Of a DNA stretch of 64,000 bases, positions 42,117 through 50,885 are shown piece after piece (position 1 is the stretch's first letter; each line of letters begins with the position of its first letter). The notes under the pieces were generated by a model that was given only the letters and a program-made list of their open reading frames with translations, made no database searches and was not told the origin of the DNA. Source of the DNA: Streptacidiphilus sp. 4-A2 (GTDB lineage: Bacteria; Actinomycetota; Actinomycetes; Streptomycetales; Streptomycetaceae); NCBI GenBank assembly GCA_014284505.1, contig JAAFYY010000001.1:3224001-3288000 (forward strand). The letters are read 5' to 3'. The translations under genes and the position numbers were made by a program.

Positions 42117-42530
42117 ATGGCCGAGGAGAAGCAGAACGCAGCGGTGGGCGGCCGGACGACCATCGCCGACGGCGTGGTCGCCACCACCGCCGGGCTGGCC
42201 GCCCGGGAGGTCGAGGGAGTGGCGGACTGGGCGGCGGCGCCTCACGGGCCTTCGGCGCGGTCAGGGACCGGTCTCCGGCTCCACCGACCCCAGCCGCGGG
42301 GTCAAGGTCGAGGTCGGCGAGCGGCAGGCGGCGATCGACCTGGACGTGGTGGTCGACTACGGCGTGCGGATCGCCCGGACCGCCGCGGAGCTGCGCACCC
42401 ATGTGGCCCGGGCGGTCACCGGAGACCACCGGTCTCGAGTGGTGGAGGTGAACATCGCCGTCAACGAGATCCGGCTGCCGGCTCTTCCGACGAGGACGAG
42501 GACAGCGGGAAGCCGGAGCGCGTACGGTAG
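42117..42530 (+). CDS. Asp23/Gls24-family envelope stress protein
   Basis: TTIADGVVATTAGLAAREVEG, GVKVEVGERQAAIDLDVVVD, YGVRIARTAAELRTHV and VVEVNIAVNEIRL correspond to the Asp23 domain. These proteins bind the membrane or cell-wall region and respond to alkaline or envelope stress. ATG at 42117 with AAGGAGA upstream. Breaks near 42247 and 42430. About 137 codons plus an acidic tail. Confidence 0.8.
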   Translation: MAEEKQNAAVGGRTTIADGVVATTAGLAAREVEGVADWAAAPHGPSARSGTGLRLHRPQPRGQGRGRRAAGGDRPGRGGRLRRADRPDRRGAAHPCGPGGHRRPPVSSGGGEHRRQRDPAAGSSDEDEDSGKPERVR

Positions 42531-42596
42531 GGCCGGTCCGGCGTTGCCCGGTGACCGGCGTGATCCGCCAGGTGATCCGCCAGGAGGAGGCTGCAG

Positions 42597-43113
42597 ATGA
42601 CAAGCACGACTGCCGGGTTGCTGATCGACGCCTTCGGCCGGATCCGCGAGGAGGTGCACGAGGTCCTCAGCGGTCTGAGCCCGGAGGACCTGGCGGTGCG
42701 GCTGGAGGGCGACAGCAACTCGATCGGCTGGCTGGTCTGGCACCTGACCCGGATCCAGGACGACCATGTCGCCGATGCCGCCGGGGCCGAGCAGCAGTGG
42801 ACCTCGGGCGGCTGGAGCAGCGCCTGGGCCTGCCGTACGCACCCGGTGCGACCGGTTACAGCCACTCCGACGCGGAGGTCGGGGCGTTCAAGGGGTCCCG
42901 GCGGAGGCGCTGGCGGAGTACCACGACGCCGTGCACGGGCGCACGGTCGAGTATCTGCGCGGCGTGACCGACCGGGACTGGGAGCGGATCGTGGACGAGG
43001 GCTGGGATCCGCCGGTGACCCTGGCGGTACGGCTGGTCAGTGTGGTCTCCGACGACCTCCAGCATGTGGGGCAGGCGGCCCTGGTCCGCGGCATCCTCCA
43101 GCGCCGGGGCTGA
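42597..43113 (+). CDS. DinB-fold protein, mycothiol-transferase-like (DUF664 type)
   Basis: Four-helix-bundle enzyme: LLIDAFGRIREEVHEVLSGL, NSIGWLVWHLTRIQDDHVAD (metal-binding H), YHDAVHGRTVEYLRGVTDRD, RLVSVVSDDLQHVGQAALVR (second metal-binding H). Actinobacterial members transfer mycothiol or bacillithiol-like thiols or act in detoxification. ATG at 42597 follows GGAGGCTGCAG. Breaks near 42820 and 42890. It is 66 nt after the Asp23 gene and probably co-transcribed. Confidence 0.82.
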
Positions 43114-43135
43114 CCGCCCGGCCGCAGTGCGTACC

Positions 43136-43173
43136 CGTCGGCCCGCCGCGTGACTGCACGCGGCGGGCCGACG
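43136..43173. terminator. Perfect 17-bp bidirectional terminator
   Basis: CGTCGGCCCGCCGCGTG pairs with CACGCGGCGGGCCGACG around ACTG, exactly between the convergent DinB and RlmG genes. Confidence 0.9.
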
Positions 43174-43197
43174 CGGTTGTGGCAGGGGGTTACCCCG

Positions 43198-44436
43198 TCA
43201 GCGGCGGTCCGTGGCGCGGCGCGGACCGCGCGCAGCACCACGAACTTGGGCTCGGCGGCGGCCACCTCGCAGTTGCCGAACAGCCGCTTCAGCTTCAGGT
43301 GGTAGCCGAGGTGCCGGTTGCCGACCACCCACAGCTCACCGCCGGGGCGCAGCGCGGCGCGGGCGCCGGTGAACATCCGCCAGGCGGTGGCGTCGGTGGA
43401 CGCCTGATAGCTGTGGAACGGCGGGTTGTTGAGCACCAGGTCGACCGATCCGGACGCGATCCCGGCCATCCCGTCGCCGACCTGGAACCGGGCGGGCGGC
43501 CCGCTTCCGTATTGGCGGTGAAGGTCTCCCGCGCCGAGGCGACCGCCTGGTAGGACTCGTCGACGAAGGTGAGTTCGGCCCCGGGTCGGCCAGCGCGGCG
43601 GCGGTGCCCACCACTCCGTTGCCGCAGCCCAGGTCCACGATCCGGCGCGGGTCCGAGCCGGCGGCCGGGCCGGTGGCGCTGCCGTCGCGCGGGCTCCCCG
43701 GCAGGTGTTGCAGGAAGAACCGGGTACCGATGTCCAGGCGCTCCGCGCAGAAGACACCGGCGTGGTTGGTGACGGTGCGGCCGGAGAGCGGGCCGATGCC
43801 GTCCGGCAGCGGGTAGCGGTGCGGCCACGGATTGGCCGGCCGAACCATTCCTGCCTCCGGAGTGGCATGGATCAATCGGGCCTTGCGAACCGCCAGTGAC
43901 GTCCTGGTCGTCCCAATCAACTGCTCGAACAGCATCAGTGTGGAGGTGTGGACCTCAGCGACCATCCCAGCCGCCAGCACGACCGTGCCGGGGTGGATGA
44001 CCGGCGCGAACCGGTGCAGTTGGTCCTCCAGCAGCGCCAGGCTCTTCGGCACCCGGATCAGCAGCACGTCCACCCGCTCCGGCAGCGGGTCCCGGGTGGA
44101 CAGCAGGCGTACCGCCCGCGGGTCGAGCCCGTTGCGCTCCAGGTTCGCCAGTGTCGCCTGCTGGGCCAGCCAGGAGTCGCCGACCTGCACCGGGGCCCGG
44201 CCCGCCTGGACCAGGGCGGTGGTCAGGGCGCCCCAGCGGTCGCCGACCACGACCACCGCGCCGGGCAGGCCGGAGAGCTCGGTGGGTTCCGGGGCGGTGC
44301 CGTCCGGCCCGGGGGCGCCGTCCAGGTGCCGCAGCAGGTACTCGTCGGCGGCGTCCCAGGCACGCAGGGTCTCGCGCGGGTGTTCCGGGAATCGGGCGAG
44401 GTCGAGGCCGCCGTGCGCTGTCGTCATTCGGTTCAT
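43198..44436 (-). CDS. RlmG-like 23S rRNA guanine-N2 methyltransferase
   Basis: The N-terminal duplicated domain (GAVVVVGDRWGALTTALVQA, RVDVLLIRVPKSLALLEDQL) precedes the catalytic domain with RIVDLGCGNGVVGTAAALAD (SAM binding), FVDESYQAVASARETF and DLVLNNPPFHSYQ (NPPF catalytic motif), ending HLGYHLKLKRLFGNCEVAAA and KFVVLRA. This is the RlmG/RsmC layout. Breaks near 43580 and 43505; a further shift near the end gives a stop at 43198, just before the terminator. ATG at 44436 (44424 possible). Confidence 0.87.
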
Positions 44437-44725
44437 CGTGGTGACAACCTATCCCGGCCGGGCGCCGCGCCCGTCCACCCGCGCCCACGTGGGCAGCCTG
44501 CGCCCATGCCCGGCACCGCCCCGCGGAGGCCGGGAAAGGACGCGGGTGACTGCCCGCCCGCCCGGTGACGCTCCGTCCGGTAACCGGGTCGCAGTGTCCC
44601 TGACATTCTCCGTCTGTTCACCGTCTGCGTCCGGCAAACCGCGCTGATCTTGCGCCAAAGTCTTCCTCGGCCGGCGAGGCCGCACCCGATGATTCTCGTG
44701 AGACGTGACCCAGAGGGAGAAACGC

Positions 44726-46150
44726 ATGTCCGGAATGACCCGACGCAGGCTGCTGGGCTCGACGGCCGGGGTGGCCGGCGGGGCGGCGGCGATGTCACTG
44801 CTCCCGCCGAGCGTGCAGCAGGCGGTGGCTGCCGGGGTCCCGCGCCGCGGATCACTGCGCGACGTCGAACACGTGGTGATGCTGATGCAGGAGAACCGCT
44901 CCTTCGACCACTACTTCGGCACCCTCTCCGGCGTGCGCGGCTTCGACGACCCGCGGGCGCTGCGGCTGGACACCGGCCGCTCGGTCTTCTACCAGCCGGA
45001 CGCGGTCAACCCGGACGGCTACACGCTGCCCTTCCACCTGGACACCCGCACCACCAGTGCCCAGGCGATCCCCTCCACCAGCCACGCCTGGGCGGTCCAG
45101 CACCAGGCCTGGAACGGCGGCAAGATGGACCAGTGGCTGCCCGCGCACCGGGCCGCCGACGGCGCCAACGGCCCCTATGTGATGGGCTACTACACCCGCG
45201 AGGACATCCCCTTCCAGTTCGCCCTCGCCGAGAACTTCACCATCTGCGACAACTACTTCTGCTCGCTCCAGGGCCCGACCTGGCCCAACCGGCTGTACTG
45301 GATGACCGGCCAGGTCGACCCGGCCGGCACCCACGGCGGCCCGATCATCCAGAACTCCGCCCCCACGCCACTGACCTGGACCACCTACGCCGAGCGGCTG
45401 GAGGCGGCCGGGGTCAGCTGGAAGGTCTACCAGGAGACCGACAACTACGGCACCGACGTGCTGTCGCTGTTCGAGAACTTCCAGAACGCCAAGCCGGGCG
45501 ACCCGCTGTACGACAAGGGAATGACCGCGCAGCCGGTCGGGACCTTCGAGGACGACGCCCGCAACGACCGGCTCCCGGCGGTTTCCTGGATCCTGCCGAC
45601 GAGCTACCAGTCCGAGCACCCGGACTACCTGCCGGCCGCGGGCGCGGACTTCGTCGCCTCCAAGATCGAGGCGATCGCCGCCAACCCGGAGGTCTGGGCC
45701 AAGACCGTCTTCATCCTCAACTACGACGAGAACGACGGGCTGTTCGACCACGTGGTCCCGCCGACCCCGGAGGCGGGCACGCCGAACGAGTTCATCGGCG
45801 GCCTGCCGATCGGCGGCGGCTTCCGGGTCCCGTGCATCATCGTCTCGCCGTGGACGGTCGGCGGCTGGGTGGCCACCGAGCAGTTCGACCACACCTCGGT
45901 GCTCCAGTTCCTGGAGCGCTTCACCGGGGTGACCGAGAGTAACATCACCGACTGGCGCCGCCACAGCTTCGGCGACCTCACCTCGGCGTTCCAGTTCGGC
46001 CGCCGCGGCCAGCAGGCGCCCCCGCTGCCGCCGACCGCCGCCCAGCTGGCGCTGGCCGAGCAGGAGGTGGCCACGCTTCCCGCGCCGACCCTGCCGGGCG
46101 CCGACCAGCGGTTCCCGCAGCAGGAGCGCGGTCACCGCAAGCACATCTGA
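44726..46150 (+). CDS. TAT-exported phospholipase C / phosphoesterase
   Basis: Intact, 474 residues. Twin-arginine signal MSGMTRRRLLGSTAGVAGGA. Catalytic motifs are HVVMLMQENRSFDHYFGTLS, FTICDNYFCSLQGPTWPNRL, VFILNYDENDGLFDHVVPP and FDHTSVLQFLERFTGV. It lacks the two DUF756 domains of full-length bacterial PlcH proteins, so it is the short form. It would hydrolyse phospholipids or other phosphate esters outside the cell, in a folded, metal-bound form. ATG at 44726 follows GGGAGAAACGC. A single PHO-like half-site upstream is not enough to claim phosphate control. Confidence 0.9.
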   Translation: MSGMTRRRLLGSTAGVAGGAAAMSLLPPSVQQAVAAGVPRRGSLRDVEHVVMLMQENRSFDHYFGTLSGVRGFDDPRALRLDTGRSVFYQPDAVNPDGYTLPFHLDTRTTSAQAIPSTSHAWAVQHQAWNGGKMDQWLPAHRAADGANGPYVMGYYTREDIPFQFALAENFTICDNYFCSLQGPTWPNRLYWMTGQVDPAGTHGGPIIQNSAPTPLTWTTYAERLEAAGVSWKVYQETDNYGTDVLSLFENFQNAKPGDPLYDKGMTAQPVGTFEDDARNDRLPAVSWILPTSYQSEHPDYLPAAGADFVASKIEAIAANPEVWAKTVFILNYDENDGLFDHVVPPTPEAGTPNEFIGGLPIGGGFRVPCIIVSPWTVGGWVATEQFDHTSVLQFLERFTGVTESNITDWRRHSFGDLTSAFQFGRRGQQAPPLPPTAAQLALAEQEVATLPAPTLPGADQRFPQQERGHRKHI

Positions 46151-46162
46151 CCGGGCGCGGAC

Positions 46163-46200
46163 GGTGCGTGGCGGTCGGCCCGGGCCACCCGCCACGCACC
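46163..46200 (+). terminator. Hairpin after the phospholipase gene
   Basis: GGTGCGTGGCGG pairs perfectly with CCGCCACGCACC, with a self-complementary GGCCCGGGCC in the loop, 12 nt after the stop. Confidence 0.85.
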
Positions 46201-46272
46201 GCGTTCGTCGCGGTCACTCGACCGGTCACTCGATCGGCGGCTCGACCGGTGGCTCGCCGGCGGCTCGGCCGG

Positions 46273-46713
46273 TCACTCGTTCTGGGCGCGGCCCTGGACG
46301 TCCGAGTGGGCCGCGCACACCAGCGCGTAGTGCGCGCCGATCTGCTGGACAGGGCGAACTCCGAGCCCGGCACCTCGGCGCAGCGGCGCTGGTCGGTACC
46401 GGCCGGGAAGACCTGGATGACGGTGTAGCTCGCCTGGGTGCTGTTGCAGTCCACCGGCCGCACCACCTGCCCGGCCGCGGGCACCGCCGCCCTCCGGCCT
46501 GGTCGGCCGGGGGACCGGAGGGCGACGCAGTCCCCGGGGCGAGCACCGCGGGCAGCGGGTGGTCGCGCGGGTGGAGGACAGATGGGCCGCGCCGTAGGCC
46601 ACCGCCGCCAGCGCGAGGATGGCGAGCAGCACCAGGGCGATGACCCGGGACGGGCTCCAGCTGGGCCCGGGCGCGGGCGGCCGGCCCGGGGACGAGGGCT
46701 GCGGCGTGGTCAT
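46273..46713 (-). CDS. Single-pass membrane protein with an LppU/SCO3897-like domain
   Basis: Pro/Ser-rich cytoplasmic N-terminus, one helix (RVIALVLLAILALAAVAYGA), then an outer domain with VDCNSTQASYTVIQVFPAGT, DQRRCAEVPGSEFALS and IGAHYALVCAAHSD. Three cysteines and the DC...Y.V.....TD..C pattern resemble LppU-type proteins as I remember them. Breaks near 46500 and 46355. ATG at 46713; no clear ribosome site. Function unknown. Confidence 0.55.
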   Translation of the reverse strand: MTTPQPSSPGRPPAPGPSWSPSRVIALVLLAILALAAVAYGAAHLSSTRATTRCPRCSPRGLRRPPVPRPTRPEGGGARGRAGGAAGGLQQHPGELHRHPGLPGRYRPAPLRRGAGLGVRPVQQIGAHYALVCAAHSDVQGRAQNE

Positions 46714-46761
46714 CGTGGGCACCGCCGATCGGAGGGGTGATCACCACCAGTCTGCGCCGAG

Positions 46762-46829
46762 CCGGGCCCGAAGGCGCGCCGGGCCCGAAGGCGCGCCGGG
46801 CCCGAAGGCGCGCCGGGCCCGAAGGCGCG
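46762..46829. repeat. Four tandem copies of a 17-bp unit
   Basis: The unit CCGGGCCCGAAGGCGCG is repeated four times exactly, with a partial copy on each side. Each unit holds the palindrome CGGGCCCG. Seventeen is not a multiple of three, so it is not coding. It lies in a 335-nt gap upstream of the LppU-like gene (minus), a stretch in which I see no gene. Confidence 0.9.
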
Positions 46830-47048
46830 CCGGGAACGGCAGCGCGGGCGGCGCGGGGCCGCGGCGGGGCGCAGGGGTGCGCGTGCCCCGGCTCCGGGCA
46901 GACCGGGGGCCCCGCCACTTCCCAGAGTGTGGCGGGCATCCGTCCCAGTCAGCGGGTTGCGACCGACGCCGAGGGCCGTGGCCATGATGTCATGTACACG
47001 TTGTTGCACGCCAGGGATCTCGCCGCCGAATCCCCGGGAACAGCCCGG

Positions 47049-47270
47049 TCACCTGGGCCACTCCCCCGGCCGGTCCTCCCAGTGGACCTGCGTCGGATCG
47101 TGCAGATCGATGTCGGGAAAGACCAGTCGTACCCGGGCCTCGAACTCGGCTTCCCCCATCGGCTCCCATCCGACACCCATCAGCCGGACCAGCCGGTAGC
47201 GGGTGTCCGAGTTGAACACCGCGACCTCGACCAGGTAGTGCTGCGAATCGGGCTCCGTACTGTCGCTCAT
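47049..47270 (-). CDS. 73-residue acidic protein, type B
   Basis: Intact. YLVEVAVFNSDTRYRLVRLM, GVGWEPMGEAEFEARVRLVF, then HDPTQVHWEDRPGEWPR. Same length and same C-terminal pattern as the protein at 27997-28218. Soluble, no family recognised. ATG at 47270 with a weak ribosome site; 90 nt downstream of the photolyase gene on the same strand. Confidence 0.6.
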   Translation of the reverse strand: MSDSTEPDSQHYLVEVAVFNSDTRYRLVRLMGVGWEPMGEAEFEARVRLVFPDIDLHDPTQVHWEDRPGEWPR

Positions 47271-47360
47271 GCCGCCATTGTGCGACTGTCGCCGCGCCCG
47301 CGCCCGCCGGACGCCGACAACCGGCCAGGTGGCGGCAGCCGATCCGGGCCACGGCACCTG

Positions 47361-48737
47361 TCACAGGCCCCTGGCCTGGCGGAAGCGCGCCAGCGACTCG
47401 TCCAGGGCGACCAGCGGCTCCGGGTAGTCGAGGCGGGCACGCTCGGCGGCGGGCAGGGTCCACGGCCGGTGCACGGCCGCCCCGGGCACGGACTCCAGCT
47501 CGGGCACCCAGCGACGCACATAGTCGCCCTCGGTGTCGAAGCGCTCCGCCTGGCGGAGCGGGTTCAGCACCCGGTTGGGCCGGGTGTCGCTGCCCGTCCC
47601 GGCCACCCACTGCCAGTTGAGCTGGTTGTTGGCGATGTCGCCGTCGACCAGGTGCCGCAGGAAGTGCTCGGCCCCGGCCCGCCAGTCCAGATAGAGCGTC
47701 TTGGCGAGGAAACTCGCAGTGACCATCCGGGTCCGGTTGTGCATCCAGCCCTCGTGCAGCAGCTGCCGCATGCCCGCGTCCACCAGCGGATAGCCGGTGC
47801 GGCCGGTGCGCCAGGCGTCGAGTTCGGCCGGATCCTCGCGCCAGTGGTCGCCCCGGGTCCGGTAGTCGGCATGGGCGCACTCCGGACGGGCGGCCAGCAG
47901 CTGGTGGTGGAAGTCGCGCCAGGCGAGCTGCCGCAGAAACGCCTCCGCCCCCGGCGAGCTCTGCCGTGTGGCCAGCTGGGCGGCCTCGGTCGCGGACAGG
48001 CAGCCGAAATGCAGATAGGGCGAGAGCCGGGAGGTGCCGTCCGCCCCGAGGTCGTCCTGGAGCGACTGGTAGTCGGCGACCGCGCCGCCGCCCAGCCAGC
48101 CGCGCATCCGCCGCCGCCCTTCCACCTCCCCGCCCGCCATCAGCCCCGGCGCGGGCTTTCCGGCCCGCGCCAGGATCCTCCGGACCCCCGGCATTTCCAG
48201 GCCCTGGAAGGAAAATTGAGGAAGCGTCAATTTCCTTGGCGCAGGCAGCGGACGACGCCGCTCGGCCGACAGCCAACGGCGGTAGTAGGCGCCGAAGACG
48301 GCGTAGTGATCGCGCCCGGCGGGCAGCAGCGACCCGGGCGCGACCGTGGTGCACACGGATTGATGCACCGTCAGACCGGATCCCAGGGCGGCCCGCAGCC
48401 GTTCCTCCCGGCGCTGGGCGAAGCCGCTGACCCCCTCGGCCACATGCACCCTGGCGCCACCGAGCCGCGCGGCCAGGCGCGCGGTCAACGCCACCGGGTC
48501 ACCGCGCAGCACCAGCAGCGATCCCCCGCGTTCCCGCAGCGAGCGGTCCAGATCCTCCAGGCAGTCGGCGAGGAAGGCCGTGCGGTTGGCCGTGGCGAAG
48601 CCGGCCCGGCGGACGGCGTCGTCCAGGACGAACAGCGGCACGGTTGCGCCGCCGTCCCTGGTGGCGGCATGCAGCACCGGGCTGTCGTGCAGCCGCAGAT
48701 CGCAGGTGAGCAGGGCGATGGAGACGCCTTCGGGCAC
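47361..48737 (-). CDS. phr: Deoxyribodipyrimidine photolyase (class I CPD type)
   Basis: Intact, 458 residues. The N-terminal antenna domain (ALLTCDLRLHDSPVLHAATR) reads DLRLHD as in photolyases. The FAD/DNA domain has TSRLSPYLHFGCLS, WRDFHHQLLAARPE, GYPLVDAGMRQLLHEGWMHN, RTRMVTASFLAKTLYLDWR, GDIANNQLNWQWVAGTGSD and RVLNPLRQAERFD. The N-to-Asn stretch NNQLNWQW fits CPD photolyase rather than cryptochrome. It repairs UV pyrimidine dimers using light. GTG at 48737. A 10-bp direct-repeat array fills the leader region. Confidence 0.93.
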   Translation of the reverse strand: MPEGVSIALLTCDLRLHDSPVLHAATRDGGATVPLFVLDDAVRRAGFATANRTAFLADCLEDLDRSLRERGGSLLVLRGDPVALTARLAARLGGARVHVAEGVSGFAQRREERLRAALGSGLTVHQSVCTTVAPGSLLPAGRDHYAVFGAYYRRWLSAERRRPLPAPRKLTLPQFSFQGLEMPGVRRILARAGKPAPGLMAGGEVEGRRRMRGWLGGGAVADYQSLQDDLGADGTSRLSPYLHFGCLSATEAAQLATRQSSPGAEAFLRQLAWRDFHHQLLAARPECAHADYRTRGDHWREDPAELDAWRTGRTGYPLVDAGMRQLLHEGWMHNRTRMVTASFLAKTLYLDWRAGAEHFLRHLVDGDIANNQLNWQWVAGTGSDTRPNRVLNPLRQAERFDTEGDYVRRWVPELESVPGAAVHRPWTLPAAERARLDYPEPLVALDESLARFRQARGL

Positions 48738-48760
48738 AGTGCTTCAGTCCTCGGTTCGGT

Positions 48761-48810
48761 GCGGTGCAGTTCGGTGCAGTTTGGTGCAGTTCGGTGCAGT
48801 TCGGTGCGGT
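48761..48810 (-). repeat. Five helically phased 10-bp direct repeats before phr
   Basis: Minus-strand unit ACTGCACCGA, repeated with 0-1 changes per copy, plus partial copies outside. It ends about 24 nt before the phr GTG and fills most of the 94-nt gap to the upstream gene. The 10-bp period places each copy on the same DNA face. Confidence 0.85.
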
Positions 48811-48831
48811 GCGGCGCGGGTGCGGTACGGG

Positions 48832-49651
48832 TCAGGATCGCGGCCGGGCGCGGCGGCGTGGCGGCAGTGGCAGGAAGCCGCTGGTGCGCGCCGCGTACTC
48901 GGCATAGCCGGGCTTGGCCGACCGCAACTGGCGTTCCAGCATCGGCTTGCCGCTTCCGGCCACGAGCAGGTAGGTCATCAGCAACGGAGCCGGTACTGCC
49001 GCCCAGCCGAGCGGTGTGTCGGCCGCGCACAGGAACAGCCCCACCAGACGCAGGCGTCGCCGAAGTAGTTGGGGTGCCTGGTCCAGCCCCACAGGCCGCG
49101 GTCCAGGACCGTGCCCCGGTTCGCCGGGTCGGCCCGGAAGCGGCTCAGCTGCCGGTCGCCGACCGCCTCGAAGAACAGGCCGACGGACCACAGCGCGGTG
49201 CCCGCCCAGCACAGCGCGCCGGGCGGGCGGGGCACGAACAGCGCCACCTGTACCGGCAGCGAGACGAACCAGACGAGCACGGCCTGCAACCCGTACACCG
49301 TGCGCAGCGCGTACCAGGTGCGGCGCGGCGGCGGGACCCGCTCCAGCAGCCGGCGGTAGCGCGGGTCCTCCGGGGCGCCCCGGCCGCGCCACCAGATGTG
49401 ACCGGCCAGCCGCAGGCCCCAGACCAGTACCAGCAGCAGCACCAGCAGTCGGCGGCCCGGATCGCCGTGGCCCGCGGACAGGCCGTAGCCGGTGAGCGCC
49501 ACCGCGCAGAAGGCGAGCCCCCAGGCCACGTCGACGTGCCGGTGCACCCCGTGGCGACGCCCACGGCGGCGGCCGCCGCCAGTACCGCCGCCGCCGCGCC
49601 CAGGGTCGCGGCCAGGCAGACCAGCAGCGCCGCGCCGTCGACGCCGCTCAT
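48832..49651 (-). CDS. DUF1295 membrane reductase-like protein
   Basis: Polytopic protein with a steroid 5-alpha-reductase-like C-terminal: HVDVAWGLAFCAVALTGYG, WGLRLAGHIWWRGRGAPEDP, then LDRGLWGWTRHPNYFGDACV and LVAGSGKPMLERQL. The family reduces double bonds of lipid substrates with NAD(P)H. ATG at 49651 overlaps the stop of the preceding synthase gene (ATGA). One break near 49550. It is the last gene of the five-gene lipid operon. Confidence 0.87.
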
Positions 49652-50885
49652 GGCGCGGGACGGACCGCGAGGATCTGGTCCACGCCCATCCGCCCTTCCC
49701 GGAACGCGAGTGACGAGCCGACCAGGTAGAGCCGCCACACCCGGGCGGTCTGCGCCCCGACCAGGGCGGTGAACTCCTCCCAGCGGCGCTCCAGGTGGTG
49801 TGCCAGGCGTCGATGGTGCGCACGTAGTGCTCGCGCATCGCCTCCACCTCGCGGACCTCCAGCCCGGCATCCTCCAGCAGCGCGACAGTGTCGCCGACCG
49901 GGCGCATGTGCATGTCCGGGGCGATGTACGCCTCGATGAAGGCGCCGCCGCCGGGTGCCCGCTCCCGCCGGGACATCTGCTGGACCAGCAGCCGGCCGCC
50001 GGGGCGCAGGTGGTCGTGCAGCATTCCGGCGAAGGCCGGGTAGGTGCCCCGGCCGACGTGCTCACCCATCTCCACGCAGCTGACCGCGTCGTAGCCGCCC
50101 AGCGCGGGGAGGTCCCGGTAGTCGCGCAGCTGCACGTCGACCCGCCCGGTCAGGCCGAGGTCGGCGACCCGGGCGCTGACCCGGGCGTGCTGCTGCGCGG
50201 ACAGGGTCAGCGCGGTGACCCTGGCGCCGTAGGCACGTGCGGCATGCAGGGTGAGCGAGCCCCAGCCGCAGCCGAGGTCCAGCAGCCGGTCGTCCCGGGC
50301 CAGGCCCAGCCGGCGGCAGATCCGGTCGAGCTTGTCGCGCTGGGCGTCGGCGAGGGTGTACTCGCTGTCGTCGGAGGTCCAGTAGGCGCAGGAGTACGCC
50401 ATCGAGGGGTCGAGCAGCAGCTCGTAGAACTCGTTGGACAGGTCGTAGTGGTGGGCGATCACCGCGCGGTCCCGGGCCCGGCTGTGCAGCGCTCCGTGCG
50501 GGTCGGCCCGGCCGTCCGGGGGCGCGGGGCGCGGGCCGACCGCGCCCAGGGACACCGCCAGTGCGGCGCCGCGGATCCGGTCGCGCAGGCCCGGTGAACC
50601 GGCCGCGGCCCGGCGGACCCGTTCCAGTCCCTCGCCGAGGTCCCCCTCCAGCTCGATCTCCCCGGCGACATAGGCGTCGGCCAGGCCGAGCTCGCCCGGG
50701 TTCCAGAGCAGCCGCCGCAGCGCGGCCGGGGAGCGCAGCCGTACGCCGGGGGCGTCGGGCGGGCCGGTGCTGCTGCCGTCCCAGGCGGTGAGCCTGATCG
50801 GCAGCGGGTCGCCGAGCAGCGGGCGCAGCAGCCCGGCCAGCCGGTCGGCGGCGCCGGTCGGCGCGGGGCGGATGGTGGTGGTCAT
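49648..50885 (-). CDS. Second cyclopropane/methyl-fatty-acid synthase (SAM-dependent)
   Basis: The N-terminal lipid-binding region (SPAALRRLLWNPGELGLADA, YVAGEIELEGDLGEGLERV) precedes the SAM domain with HHYDLSNEFYELLLDPSMAY, LLDLGCGWGSLTLHAARAYG and CVEMGEHVGRGTYPAFAG. It adds a methyl or methylene group to unsaturated acyl chains. ATG at 50885 overlaps the previous stop (ATGA). One break near 49800. It shares the fold with the upstream synthase but differs clearly in sequence, so the two probably have different products or positions. Confidence 0.88.

Noticed and set aside
44600-44725. PhoP (PHO) box before phospholipase C
   Set aside because: Only one GTTCACC-like half-site (about 44617) is present, and the adjacent 11-mer does not match, so it falls short of a direct-repeat PHO box.
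46737-49772. 1011-codon plus-strand open frame
   Set aside because: It runs antisense to the intact photolyase and DUF1295 genes and is an effect of high GC. It contains the minisatellite and no domain.
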